Below, piece by piece: positions 28,217-37,626 of a stretch of 64,000 nt of DNA. Under the pieces are notes generated by a model. That model did no database searches and was not told where the DNA came from. It worked only from the letters and a program-made list of their open reading frames with translations. The position numbers and the translations under genes were made by a program. Source of the DNA: Flavobacteriaceae bacterium (GTDB lineage: Bacteria > Bacteroidota > Bacteroidia > Flavobacteriales > Flavobacteriaceae); assembly GCA_026988355.1 (NCBI GenBank), contig JALSLK010000013.1, positions 1 through 64,000 on the forward strand, written 5' to 3'. The first letter of the stretch is position 1. Each line of letters begins with the position of its first letter.

Positions 28217-29722
28217 CTAAAATGGCACATCATTATCTCCAAATGCATCCGCTGGACTAGGCAAGGTATTTGTATCTAATCCTGAATTCATTTTAGAAGC
28301 GTATTCATTGTCAAAGTTGGTATCCTCTAAATCCGAAAACAAAGCTAAGTGACCTGTAAATTTCAAACGAATATTTTCTAAACCACCATTACGATGTTTT
28401 GCAATAATTAGCTCTCCTTGTCCTTCGCAAGGAGTATGTTCATCATCGTCCCACTCTGTTTGCCCATAATATTCTGGTCTAAAAATAAAGGAAACAATAT
28501 CTGCATCTTGCTCAATTGCTCCAGATTCTCGTAAATCGGATAATAATGGTCTTTTACTTCCTCCTCGTGTTTCAACGGCTCGTGATAATTGTGATAAGGC
28601 GATTACTGGAATATTTAGTTCTTTTGCTAAGGCTTTTAAATTTCTAGAAATCATCGATATTTCTTGTTCTCTATTTCCTCCTCCTTTTGAGTTTCCTGCT
28701 GTCATTAATTGCAAGTAATCAATAATTACAATTTTAATTCCATGTTGCGACGCTAAACGACGTGCTTTTGCTCTTAAATCAAAAATGGATAAAGATGGTG
28801 TATCATCTATAAATATTGGTGCATCCGATAATTTTTTAACTTTTACATTTAGTTGCTCCCATTCGTGAGGTTCTAAATCTCCTTTTTTTAATTTTCCTGA
28901 AGAAATTCCAGTTTCACTCGAAATCATCCTAGTGATTAACTGTATAGAAGACATTTCTAACGAAAATATAGCTACTGGAATATTAAAATCTATTGCCATA
29001 TTTTTTGCCATTGACATTACGAAAGCGGTTTTCCCCATTCCTGGTCTTGCTGCTAATATAACTAAATCCGAAGGCTGCCATCCAGAGGTTAGATTATCTA
29101 ATTTTGTAAATCCACTTGGTACACCACTCATACCTTCTGTATTCGAAATATCTTGTATTTTTTTAAGTGCTTGTGCAACTAATCCTGCTGCTGCTTCGGT
29201 ACTTTTCTTTAAACTTCCTTGAGAGACTTCAAACAGTTTTGCTTCTGCAGAATCTAACAAATCAAATACATCGGTTGTCTCGTCATAAGCTTCGGTAATA
29301 ATTTCATTAGAAATACTAATCAATTTTCGCTGAATAAATTTTTGCAAAACAATTCGTGCATGAAATTCGATATGTGCAGATGAAGATACTTTTTGTGTTA
29401 AATTAATCAAGTATAAATCTCCTCCTGCTAGCTGTAAATTACCATCTTTAATCAATCGATCGGAAACTGTTAATAAGTCAATTGGTTGGGAATCTTTAAA
29501 TAAACCATAAATTGCATTGTAGATGTATTGATGTTCTGTTTTATAAAAAGTTTCTTGGCTCAACACATCAATAACATCGTCTACTCCTTTTTTATCAATC
29601 ATCATAGCTCCAATTACAGCCATCTCTAAATCAATAGCTTGTGGTGGTAATTTCCCTTTTTCAAGCGAAATTAGTGTGCCTTTTCTCGATTTGTTTGTTG
29701 TAAATTGTTTTGGTTGCTCCAT
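28217..29722 (-). CDS. dnaB: Replicative DNA helicase DnaB
   Basis: Hexameric fork helicase. From the chosen start (MEQPKQF, 29722) it has 501 residues. The ORF track begins 19 codons upstream, but a promoter box (29727-29734) lies in that interval, so the later ATG is preferred. The N-terminal primase-binding domain starts at LPPQAIDLEMAVIGAMM. The RecA-like motor has Walker A (ARPGMGKTAF), Walker B (IVIIDYLQLM) and the DnaB signatures LSQLSRAVE and LSDLRESGAIEQDAD. No intein is present. Confidence 0.97.
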   Translation of the reverse strand: MEQPKQFTTNKSRKGTLISLEKGKLPPQAIDLEMAVIGAMMIDKKGVDDVIDVLSQETFYKTEHQYIYNAIYGLFKDSQPIDLLTVSDRLIKDGNLQLAGGDLYLINLTQKVSSSAHIEFHARIVLQKFIQRKLISISNEIITEAYDETTDVFDLLDSAEAKLFEVSQGSLKKSTEAAAGLVAQALKKIQDISNTEGMSGVPSGFTKLDNLTSGWQPSDLVILAARPGMGKTAFVMSMAKNMAIDFNIPVAIFSLEMSSIQLITRMISSETGISSGKLKKGDLEPHEWEQLNVKVKKLSDAPIFIDDTPSLSIFDLRAKARRLASQHGIKIVIIDYLQLMTAGNSKGGGNREQEISMISRNLKALAKELNIPVIALSQLSRAVETRGGSKRPLLSDLRESGAIEQDADIVSFIFRPEYYGQTEWDDDEHTPCEGQGELIIAKHRNGGLENIRLKFTGHLALFSDLEDTNFDNEYASKMNSGLDTNTLPSPADAFGDNDVPF

Positions 29723-29726
29723 ATTA

Positions 29727-29734
29727 CAAAAATA
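29727..29734 (-). promoter_or_regulatory. -7 promoter element abutting the dnaB start (TATTTTTG)
   Basis: Exact TAnnTTTG on the minus strand with 4 nt between it and the ATG at 29722, the same geometry as in front of glyS. Confidence 0.55.
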
Positions 29735-29964
29735 CTTTTTAATTTGAATATAATAATAACTACTCCGTACTTTATTCACAAATAATGTTAATAAGAATTG
29801 TTAATAAGTCTACTTTTTTGTTAAGATATTTATTTTTAAATAATAGAAATTTACGTTCCAAAGTGGACTTTATTATGATACTGTAAAAAAAAGTTTTTTT
29901 TTTATGTCTGCAATAAATTCAGATAACTTATTTAGAAAGTTAAAAAGAATTGATAAAAAAAATT

Positions 29965-29972
29965 TACATTTG
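29965..29972 (+). promoter_or_regulatory. -7 promoter element abutting the DUF3810 start (TACATTTG)
   Basis: Exact TAnnTTTG with 4 nt between it and the ATG at 29977. This is the third case in the window with this spacing. Confidence 0.55.
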
Positions 29973-29976
29973 AAGT

Positions 29977-31035
29977 ATGGTAAAAACAAACAAAGTACTT
30001 AGCCTCTTATTACTCATACAAATTGTACTTGTTAATTGGTTATCTAAGTATCCTAATTTCATCGAAAATTATTATTCTAATGGTATCTATCCTGTTATTT
30101 CCTCTTTTTTTAGAACTATTTTTGGATGGCTTCCTTTTTCGATTGGCGATATTTTATTAATTGTTGCTTTTATTTGGTTTTGTAGAAGTATTTGGCTTTT
30201 TTTTAAAAGACCAAAAAATTTATCGCATACTTTTTATGCTATTTTTGCTAAACTATCTATTTTATACTTTATTTTTTATCTTTTTTGGGGAATGAATTAT
30301 TATCGTAAACCTTTACAAGAAGGAATGCAATTAGAGATTCCAAAATACGATATAGAAGATTTATCTCTTTTAACCGAAAAATTACTTGTAAAAACACAAG
30401 AAATTCACTTTAAACTAACAAAAAATGATACCATTTCTGTACAAACTATATTAACGGAATCCGAATTACTAGAGAGAACAAGTATTGGTTATGAAAAATT
30501 AGCAAAAAAATTCCCTCAATTTACCTATACTAAGCCTAAAGTTAAAAAATCCATTTTTAGTATTCCGATGAGTTATATGGGTTTTGCTGGATATTTGAAT
30601 CCTATAACTGGCGAAGCTCATGTAAATTCTAATTTAGTAACGTATACTGTTCCTGCAACTGCTAGTCATGAAGTTGCACATCAAATTGGTTATGCAAACG
30701 AAAGTGAAGCTAATTTTATTGGTTATTTGGCTGCTATTAATAGTACGGATTTATTATTTCAATATTCTGCAAGAATTATGGCTTTACGTTATTCTTTATA
30801 TGAAATTAGACGAAATGATACTGTAATATATGAAGAAATTTTAAATCGAATTCCTTTAGGTGTTCAAAAAAACATTCAAGAAACTAGAGCACACTGGAAA
30901 AAATACAAAACACCACTTAATCCTTTATTTCATAAAATTTACGATACCTTTTTAAAAGCAAACCATCAAGAACATGGCATGGAAAGCTATGGCAAAATGG
31001 TTGGTTTATTACTTGCTTACGAAAAATCACTTTAG
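29977..31035 (+). CDS. DUF3810 membrane protein with HExxH-like motif
   Basis: 352 residues. Three N-terminal hydrophobic segments (about 8-26, 52-70 and 86-105) anchor a soluble domain. The domain has NPITGEAHVNSNLVTYTVPATASHEVAHQIGY, in which SHEVAHQIG is the zinc-metallopeptidase-like HExxH motif (about 229), with NESEANFIGY downstream supplying a third possible ligand. This is the DUF3810 family of Bacteroidota. The catalytic role and substrate are unproven. It is followed after 12 bp by the amidohydrolase genes. Confidence 0.88.
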   Translation: MVKTNKVLSLLLLIQIVLVNWLSKYPNFIENYYSNGIYPVISSFFRTIFGWLPFSIGDILLIVAFIWFCRSIWLFFKRPKNLSHTFYAIFAKLSILYFIFYLFWGMNYYRKPLQEGMQLEIPKYDIEDLSLLTEKLLVKTQEIHFKLTKNDTISVQTILTESELLERTSIGYEKLAKKFPQFTYTKPKVKKSIFSIPMSYMGFAGYLNPITGEAHVNSNLVTYTVPATASHEVAHQIGYANESEANFIGYLAAINSTDLLFQYSARIMALRYSLYEIRRNDTVIYEEILNRIPLGVQKNIQETRAHWKKYKTPLNPLFHKIYDTFLKANHQEHGMESYGKMVGLLLAYEKSL

Positions 31036-31056
31036 CCCTTTAACGACATGCTCAAT

Positions 31057-34032
31057 ATGAAAAAATATCTTCCAATACTTTTTGTTTTTTTATGGTTCGC
31101 TATAAATGCACAAGAACATTTTCCGAAAAATAACGGTATTAAAACACCAAATAAAGGTTATACTGCATTTGTTAATGCAACTATTTATGCTAATCCAACA
31201 AAAATAATTAAAAATGGTACTTTATTAATAAAGGATAAAAAAATTGTCGCTGTTGGTTTAAACATTAAATTACCTAAAAATACAGTACAAATTAATGTTA
31301 AAGGATTATATATCTATCCATCTTTTATCGATTTGTATAGCGATTTTGGTATTACAAAACCAAAAAGAGATAAAAATTTTTCTTTAAGTTCTCAATGGAA
31401 TTCAAAACGTGACGGTTATTATTGGAACGATCATATTAGACCAGAAACCAATGCTGTAAATTTTTACAAATACGATGTTAAAACCGCTAAAGCATTATTA
31501 AAATTAGGTTTTGGTGTTGTAAACACACACGTTAAAGATGGTATTGCTCGTGGAACTTCTGTACTTACCAGTTTAGATCAAAATACGACAAATAATACTC
31601 GAATTATTTCACAAAAAGCAGCACAACATTTTGCTTTTACTAAAAGTGTAACATCCAGACAATCGTATCCTACTTCTCTAATGGGAAGTATCGCTTTATT
31701 ACGACAATTTTTTAACGATGTAAATTGGTATAAAAATCAGAAAAACACCAATGATATTTCTTTAGATGCACAGATTAATAACGAAAGTTTACCTTTAATT
31801 TTTGATGCTAATGACAAACTGAATGCCATACGTGTTTCAAAAATTTCAAAATTATTTCATTTGAATGCTATTATTAAAGGAAAAGGAAATGAATTTGAAC
31901 GAATTAATGAAATTAAGGCAACAAATGCACGATATATTATTCCATTAAATTTTCCAAAACCTTATGATGTTAGTAATCCGTATACAGCAAATCAAATTGC
32001 TTTGAGTGATTTGCGCTTTTGGAACCAAGCGCCTGCAAATTTAGCTATTCTAGCTAAAAACAAGGTTTCTTTTTGCCTTACTACTGCAGATTTAAAAGCA
32101 AAAAAAGATTTTATTCCTAATCTTCTTAAAGCAATAAAATACGGTTTAGATAAAGAAACTGCTTTAGCTGCACTTACTACAATTCCTGCAAAATATTTGC
32201 AAAAAGAAAATGTAATTGGATCGCTAAAAAAAGATGCCTATGCTAACTTTTTAATAACTTCAAAACCTATTTTTGATAAAGGTTCTATTATTTATGAAAA
32301 TTGGATTCAAGGTTCTAAAAATATACTTGAAGATCGTAATATTATTCCCATTTCTGGAAAATATTTTTTTCAAATAGATGCAAAAAAATACAACATTATA
32401 TTTACTGGAGAATCTAATAAAATAAAGGCCAAAGTTACTTTAGATTCCATGGTATTAAAATCAAAAACAACCTATAAAAATAATTGGCTGAATGTGTTAA
32501 TAAATCCGTTAGACACAACAAAAACAGAATTTATACGATTAATTTCCAAGATTAATACTGTTTCTGAATTTAGTGGTAATGCAATCTTAGAAAACGGTAC
32601 TAAAACTACTTGGAAAGCTATAAAAGAGCGTGTAAAACCTGTTTCTAAACAAAGAAAAAAGAAAAAAAACACTTCTAAAGAAGTTTTTATATTACCTGTA
32701 ACTTTTCCAAATATTGCTTATGGCTTTATTAAAAAACCGAAACAACAAGACTTCTTAATTAAAAATGTTACTGTTTGGACAAACGAAAAGGATGGCATTA
32801 TAAAAAATAAAGATGTATTTATTCGTAATGGTAAAATTTATAAAATTTTAGATACTGATACGCAAACCTTCAATAAAAATTTTATACGTATTGATGGCAC
32901 AAATAAACACCTAACTGCTGGAATTATAGATGAGCATTCGCATATTGCTATTTCTGATGGAGTAAACGAAGCTGGACAAAATAATTCTGCAGAAGTCACT
33001 ATTCAAGATGTCGTAAAATCCAACGATATTAATATGTATAGAAATCTTGCAGGTGGCGTTACAACATCACAATTACTACATGGTTCTGCAAATCCTATTG
33101 GTGGACGTGCTGCATTGATAAAACTAAAATGGGGAGAAAATCCAGATGTAATGCAGTATAAAGACCATAAATTTATAAAATTTGCTTTAGGTGAAAATGT
33201 AAAACATTCTAGATCTCCATATAATTCACATCGTTTTCCACAAACAAGAATGGGTGTTGAGCAAGTTTATATGGATAATTTTACACGAGCAAAAGAATAC
33301 GATTATAAAAAGAAACATGGAAAAGAAGTACGTTATGATCAAGAATTAGAAGTGCTTGCAGAAATCCTTAATAAAGAACGATTTATTACATGTCATTCGT
33401 ATATTCAATCCGAAATTACCATGTTAATGCGAGTCGCTGAAAAATTTAATTTTAAAGTGAATACTTTTACACATATCCTCGAAGGCTATAAAGTTGCAGA
33501 TAAGATGAAGCAACATGGTGTTGGCGCATCTACTTTTTCCGATTGGTGGGCTTACAAATACGAAGTTAATGATGCCATACCTTATAATGGTGCTATTTTA
33601 CATAAAAAAGGAATTGTAGTTGCATTTAATTCCGATGATGCAGAAATGTCACGAAGACTAAATCAAGAAGCTGCAAAAGCTGTAAAATATGGTAACATTA
33701 GCGAAGAGGAAGCTTGGAAATTTGTAACTTTAAATCCTGCTAAATTATTGCATATTGACCATCGTGTAGGTAGTATTAAAGTTGGTAAAGATGCAGATTT
33801 AGTTTTATGGAATACGAATCCGTTATCGGTTTACGCTAAAGCGGAAAAAACTTTTATTGATGGCATTCTATATTTTGATATTGAAAGAGATTTAAAACAA
33901 CAGCAATTAATTAAAAAGGAACGCAATAAATTGATAAATTTAATGCTTATCGAAAAAAATAAAGGTGTAAAAACTCAAAAACCAAAAAAGAAAGCTCCAA
34001 AATTATATACTTGTGAAACAGTTGCTTATTAA
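31057..34032 (+). CDS. Secreted two-domain amidohydrolase family protein
   Basis: From ATG 31057 (MKKYLPILF) it has 991 residues and a signal peptide cleaved after NAQ; the ORF-track start 3 codons earlier is less likely. Two amidohydrolase-like units are seen. The N-terminal one (about 25-420) has lost the metal-binding HxH (YPSFIDLYSDFG). The C-terminal one (about 580-960) keeps AGIIDEHSHIAI, later histidines (FITCHSYIQSE, VNTFTHILEGY) and VAFNSDDAEMSRR, so it can bind metal. It ends in KVGKDADLVLW, typical of the family. Possibly a periplasmic deacetylase, dipeptidase or imidazolonepropionase-like enzyme; the substrate is unknown. Confidence 0.85.
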   Translation: MKKYLPILFVFLWFAINAQEHFPKNNGIKTPNKGYTAFVNATIYANPTKIIKNGTLLIKDKKIVAVGLNIKLPKNTVQINVKGLYIYPSFIDLYSDFGITKPKRDKNFSLSSQWNSKRDGYYWNDHIRPETNAVNFYKYDVKTAKALLKLGFGVVNTHVKDGIARGTSVLTSLDQNTTNNTRIISQKAAQHFAFTKSVTSRQSYPTSLMGSIALLRQFFNDVNWYKNQKNTNDISLDAQINNESLPLIFDANDKLNAIRVSKISKLFHLNAIIKGKGNEFERINEIKATNARYIIPLNFPKPYDVSNPYTANQIALSDLRFWNQAPANLAILAKNKVSFCLTTADLKAKKDFIPNLLKAIKYGLDKETALAALTTIPAKYLQKENVIGSLKKDAYANFLITSKPIFDKGSIIYENWIQGSKNILEDRNIIPISGKYFFQIDAKKYNIIFTGESNKIKAKVTLDSMVLKSKTTYKNNWLNVLINPLDTTKTEFIRLISKINTVSEFSGNAILENGTKTTWKAIKERVKPVSKQRKKKKNTSKEVFILPVTFPNIAYGFIKKPKQQDFLIKNVTVWTNEKDGIIKNKDVFIRNGKIYKILDTDTQTFNKNFIRIDGTNKHLTAGIIDEHSHIAISDGVNEAGQNNSAEVTIQDVVKSNDINMYRNLAGGVTTSQLLHGSANPIGGRAALIKLKWGENPDVMQYKDHKFIKFALGENVKHSRSPYNSHRFPQTRMGVEQVYMDNFTRAKEYDYKKKHGKEVRYDQELEVLAEILNKERFITCHSYIQSEITMLMRVAEKFNFKVNTFTHILEGYKVADKMKQHGVGASTFSDWWAYKYEVNDAIPYNGAILHKKGIVVAFNSDDAEMSRRLNQEAAKAVKYGNISEEEAWKFVTLNPAKLLHIDHRVGSIKVGKDADLVLWNTNPLSVYAKAEKTFIDGILYFDIERDLKQQQLIKKERNKLINLMLIEKNKGVKTQKPKKKAPKLYTCETVAY

Positions 34033-34051
34033 TTCCACAAAACTCTTACTT

Positions 34052-35317
34052 ATGAAAAATATATTATTCTTGTTATTCGTTGGAATTGGTTCTGTTGCAA
34101 TGTCGCAACAAATTCCTGCTCCAAAACAGACAGAAACAATTACTATTATTGGAGCTACGGCTCATATTGGAAATGGAAAAGTTATTCCGAATAGTATTGT
34201 CGTTTTTAAAAATGGAACCTTAACTACTGTTCAAAGTAATTCTGGTGTAAATAAGCATCTTGGGAAAGTAATTCGGGCAAAAGGAAAACATATTTATCCT
34301 GCTTTTATTGCACCAAATACGACACTTGGATTGGCAGAAATTGACGCTGTAAAAGCAACTTTAGATGTTACAGAAATTGGCACTTTTAATCCACACATAC
34401 GAAGTATTGTTGCTTATAATCCTGAATCTAAAGTTACGGAAACTGTTCGTTCTAATGGTGTTTTAATTGGACAGATAACTCCTCGTGGTGGTTATATTTC
34501 TGGCACATCTTCGGTTGTACAATTTGATGCTTGGAATTATGAAGACGCTATTCTTAGAGAAGATGATGGTATACATCTAAACTGGCCTAAATCTTTTAAT
34601 CGTTCTGGTTGGTGGGCACAACCTGGCTCCATAAGCGAAAATAAAAAGTATGACAAACAAATACAAACTATTGTTTCTTTTTTTGATAATACAAAAGAGA
34701 ATACGGATACTCCTAACTTAAAATTTGAAGCGTTAAAAGGTTTATTTAATGGTAGTAAAACACTTTATATTCATGTAAATGGAGAGAAAGAAATTATAGA
34801 TGCTATTACTTTTAAAAATCAATTTTCTATTCTTAACCTTGTTTTAGTCGGTGCTTTTGATGCGTATAAAGTAACGGATTTATTAAAAAAGAATGCTATT
34901 GCTGTTATTTTAAAACGTACACATTCTTTACCAACTGCCGAAGATCAAGACATTAAACTTCCTTTTAAATTAGCTAAGTTATTAGATGATGCTGGTATTT
35001 TGGTTGCTTTTGATCCTGCTGGAGGAATGGAGCGTATGAATACTCGAAATTTACCTTTTTATGCTGGTACTGCTGTTGCTTATGGTCTAGATTATGAAAA
35101 AGCAATAACAATGCTTACTTTAAATCCTGCTAAAATTTTAGGTATCGATACGCAAATTGGTTCTCTCGAAGTTGGTAAAGATGCTACGTTGTTTATTTCC
35201 TCTGGCGATGCTTTAGATATGCGTACCAACAACGTTGAAAATGCTTTTATTAACGGTAGAGAGATTAATTTAGATACACACCAAAAACAGTTATATCGAA
35301 AATTTTCTACCAAATAA
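34052..35317 (+). CDS. Secreted amidohydrolase-like protein lacking the HxH site
   Basis: From ATG 34052 (MKNILFLLF, 421 residues) the signal peptide is cleaved near AMSQQ. The ORF-track start at 34013 would overlap the previous gene and precede a poor leader. The fold is amidohydrolase-like, ending in LTLNPAKILGIDTQIGSLEVGKDATLF. The position that normally reads PGFID-HxH is YPAFIAPNTTLG, and the last Asp region reads VAFDPAGGMERM. It is therefore probably non-catalytic and may partner the preceding enzyme, 19 bp upstream. Confidence 0.8.
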   Translation: MKNILFLLFVGIGSVAMSQQIPAPKQTETITIIGATAHIGNGKVIPNSIVVFKNGTLTTVQSNSGVNKHLGKVIRAKGKHIYPAFIAPNTTLGLAEIDAVKATLDVTEIGTFNPHIRSIVAYNPESKVTETVRSNGVLIGQITPRGGYISGTSSVVQFDAWNYEDAILREDDGIHLNWPKSFNRSGWWAQPGSISENKKYDKQIQTIVSFFDNTKENTDTPNLKFEALKGLFNGSKTLYIHVNGEKEIIDAITFKNQFSILNLVLVGAFDAYKVTDLLKKNAIAVILKRTHSLPTAEDQDIKLPFKLAKLLDDAGILVAFDPAGGMERMNTRNLPFYAGTAVAYGLDYEKAITMLTLNPAKILGIDTQIGSLEVGKDATLFISSGDALDMRTNNVENAFINGREINLDTHQKQLYRKFSTK

Positions 35318-35357
35318 AACTGTAAAAAAGTTGAGATATGGTATTTTAGAATAACGA

Positions 35358-35406
35358 TTGTATCGAGAGTGTTTTGTAAAATTATGTGTTCTCGATACAA
35401 CTTTTA
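35358..35406 (+). terminator. Long-loop hairpin terminator after the amidohydrolase genes
   Basis: TTGTATCGAGA and TCTCGATACAA form an 11-bp stem around a 21-nt loop, followed by CTTTTATT. It lies between the convergent amidohydrolase and ftcD genes. Confidence 0.45.
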
Positions 35407-35483
35407 TTCGTTTCTTCTATGAAAAATTACTCGACTTGACGTAATTTTCTCTAAGAATAATCTGATTTTAGAATACCGTTTTG

Positions 35484-37181
35484 TTATATTTTACCATTAA
35501 TAAAAGTAATAATTTCATTTTCTGAAGCAACTGCTTTATCAAAAATAACTTTCGCTTTTTCTAAAATTTCGGTTGCAAAATCTCTATCTTTAATGTCTTT
35601 TGCGTTTATTCGTACGTTAAAATATGCGCCATAAACGGCTGCTCTTGCACATAATGCTCCTACTCCTGCATCTGATAATGAGTTTTGAATTCCTTTTTTT
35701 GCCATTTCTAACATGACTTCCATAGACTGTTGCGCTGTTTCCATTACTTGAAATGGCACTTCTGTTGCGTATTTGGTTGCATTCTCGATGGCTTCTACTC
35801 TTAGTTCTTTTTCTTTATTGGTATTTTTTGGCATTCTAAATCCGTCAATAATTTTATTAAACGCATTGGTGTCTTCGTCTACTAAGGCTAACAATCTGTT
35901 TTTATACGCTTGTCCTTTTTCTGCCCATTTTGAAAATTCTTCCCATTTGTCGTCCCATCCTCTTTTATGTGCAGATAAATTTGCGACCATTGTTCCTAAC
36001 GATACTCCTAATGTTCCTACATAAGCAGAAATACTTCCTCCTCCTGGAGCCATCGATTCTCCTGCAGTTTCTTCTGCAAAATCGGTTAAGGATAAATCTA
36101 TTAGTTGTTTTTGGTTTTTGCTCTTAAGTACGTATTCTATTATTTTTTCTTCTGGATAAAATGGTTTTAAATCGTCTAATCCTAAGGATTTTACTGCTAT
36201 TTTAATTTTTTCTTTATGTGAAATTCCTAGAGAACGTTCTTGCTTTTTTAAATAAAAATCTCCTGCATCTAACATGGCTTGCAATGGAATTAGCCCTATT
36301 AATTCGGATCCTGTTACACGTAATCCTCTTTTTTGTGCAGATTTACAGGTTTCATCGAATGCTTCGTGCATGGATGTAATACTTATGTTGGTTAGGTTGT
36401 ATGATATTTGTGCTATTCCGTATTCTTCAATAAACCAACCTATTCCTTTTACTGCTTTTAATTTTCCTGGTACACGAACTGCATTTCCGTTTTCATCCAT
36501 TACTTTTTTTCCTGTAATTGGATTTCCAATTCGCTTTGCTCTTCCTGCTTCTCGAATATCAAAGGCTATTGCATTTGCTCTTCTTGTAGATGTTGAATTT
36601 AGGTTTACATTGTATGCGATTAAAAAATCACGTGCTGATATTGCTGTTGCTCCCGTTTTTGAAACATTTATTGTAAACTCTGCTGGTCCAAAGTCTGGTT
36701 TCCATGCTGCATCTGTTATTTTTTTTTGAAGGCCTTCGTATTCTCCTGACCGACAATTTGCTAAATTTTTTCTTTTTTCTTCTTGCGCTGCACTTTCATA
36801 TAAGTATATTGGTATTTGTAGCTCTTTTCCTACTCGTTCGCCAAGTTCTTTTGCGTACTTTACTGTTTCTTCTATTGTTATTCCTGAAATTGGCACTAAT
36901 GGACACACGTCTGTTGCTCCAAATCGTGGATGTTCTCCTTTATGCTTACGCATATCTATTAATTGTGCTGCTTTTTTTATTAATAAAAACGCTGCTTTTA
37001 TCACTTGTTTTGGTTCTCCAACAAATGTAATGACGGTTCTATTTGTTGCTGCTCCAGGATCTACATCAAGTAATTTTATTCCTTCTACTGTTTCTACAAT
37101 ATTTGCTATTGCATTAATTTTTTCTAAATCTCTACCTTCACTAATATTTGGCACACATTCTATAAGTTGTTTTTGCATCAT
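35484..37181 (-). CDS. ftcD: Formimidoyltransferase-cyclodeaminase (bifunctional)
   Basis: Histidine catabolism: transfers the formimino group from formiminoglutamate to tetrahydrofolate and then releases ammonia to give methenyl-THF. 565 residues. The N-terminal transferase domains begin CVPNISEGRD and contain HKGEHPRFGATDVCPLVPI (about 78-96). The C-terminal cyclodeaminase domain (about 365-565) shows the signature GESMAPGGGSISAYVG. Both activities are on one chain, as in animals and many Bacteroidota. No other hut genes are adjacent in the window. Confidence 0.95.
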   Translation of the reverse strand: MMQKQLIECVPNISEGRDLEKINAIANIVETVEGIKLLDVDPGAATNRTVITFVGEPKQVIKAAFLLIKKAAQLIDMRKHKGEHPRFGATDVCPLVPISGITIEETVKYAKELGERVGKELQIPIYLYESAAQEEKRKNLANCRSGEYEGLQKKITDAAWKPDFGPAEFTINVSKTGATAISARDFLIAYNVNLNSTSTRRANAIAFDIREAGRAKRIGNPITGKKVMDENGNAVRVPGKLKAVKGIGWFIEEYGIAQISYNLTNISITSMHEAFDETCKSAQKRGLRVTGSELIGLIPLQAMLDAGDFYLKKQERSLGISHKEKIKIAVKSLGLDDLKPFYPEEKIIEYVLKSKNQKQLIDLSLTDFAEETAGESMAPGGGSISAYVGTLGVSLGTMVANLSAHKRGWDDKWEEFSKWAEKGQAYKNRLLALVDEDTNAFNKIIDGFRMPKNTNKEKELRVEAIENATKYATEVPFQVMETAQQSMEVMLEMAKKGIQNSLSDAGVGALCARAAVYGAYFNVRINAKDIKDRDFATEILEKAKVIFDKAVASENEIITFINGKI

Positions 37182-37199
37182 GTTTTTTATTTATGTTTC

Positions 37200-37207
37200 C
37201 AAAGTTA
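37200..37207 (-). promoter_or_regulatory. -7 promoter element of ftcD (TAACTTTG)
   Basis: Exact TAnnTTTG on the minus strand, 18 bp before the ftcD start codon. It lies just downstream of the terminator of the small gene, consistent with independent units. Confidence 0.55.
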
Positions 37208-37242
37208 TATATTTTAACAATATGTACATCAAATTTTATGTA

Positions 37243-37276
37243 TAAAAAAACTCCATAAAATTATAATTTTATGGAG
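37243..37276 (-). terminator. Terminator of the 36-codon gene
   Basis: On the minus strand CTCCATAAAAT-TATA-ATTTTATGGAG is followed by seven T. This is a perfect 11-bp stem with a U-tract, 30 bp after the small ORF stop. Confidence 0.8.
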
Positions 37277-37305
37277 CCTTATTTTAATGGTTATTTTTGA
37301 TTGAA

Positions 37306-37416
37306 TTATATTCCAAATCTTCTTCTATTATTCCAAACAATATGCTTTGCATTATTGCTAAAATTCATTGTTATTAATCGTTTTGTTTCTTTTTTTACTT
37401 GTTTGTTATTTTTCAT
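37306..37416 (-). CDS. Very small basic protein gene, 36 aa (not in ORF track)
   Basis: Reading the minus strand from ATG at 37416, the frame gives MKNNKQVKKETKRLITMNFS followed by NNAKHIVWNNRRRFGI and TAA. The product is 36 residues and strongly basic, with no hydrophobic segment. The ORF is enclosed in its own transcription unit: a TAnnTTTG box 72 bp upstream and a perfect terminator 30 bp downstream. Such packaging argues for a real gene, or for an RNA of about 240 nt that happens to contain an ORF. No family is recognised; the arginine/lysine-rich sequence suggests nucleic acid or ribosome binding. Confidence 0.55.
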   Translation of the reverse strand: MKNNKQVKKETKRLITMNFSNNAKHIVWNNRRRFGI

Positions 37417-37488
37417 GATTTTAGTATTTTAATTTTTTTATAATTTTAATTTGTTCCCTTTATATTGTACACCCTATTTTTAGGAGTG

Positions 37489-37496
37489 CAAATATA
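37489..37496 (-). promoter_or_regulatory. -7 promoter element of the 36-codon gene (TATATTTG)
   Basis: Exact TAnnTTTG on the minus strand. It is directly followed by a small imperfect hairpin (CACTCCTA-AAAA-TAGGGTG) that overlaps the expected transcription start and could be an operator or a leader structure. Confidence 0.55.
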
Positions 37497-37626
37497 TAAC
37501 TTTTTATTTAAAATAATACTATTTATTTATTTATTTTATTAACTATATTAACAATCTGATTGTTAGATGTTTATGCGCGTATATGTTATTATTATTAATT
37601 ATTATTGTCATCCTATTATCATATTT

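Noticed and set aside
37550-37564. Small palindrome AACAATC-T-GATTGTT
   Set aside because: Seven-base arms in AT-rich intergenic DNA are expected by chance; no gene start is positioned to use it.
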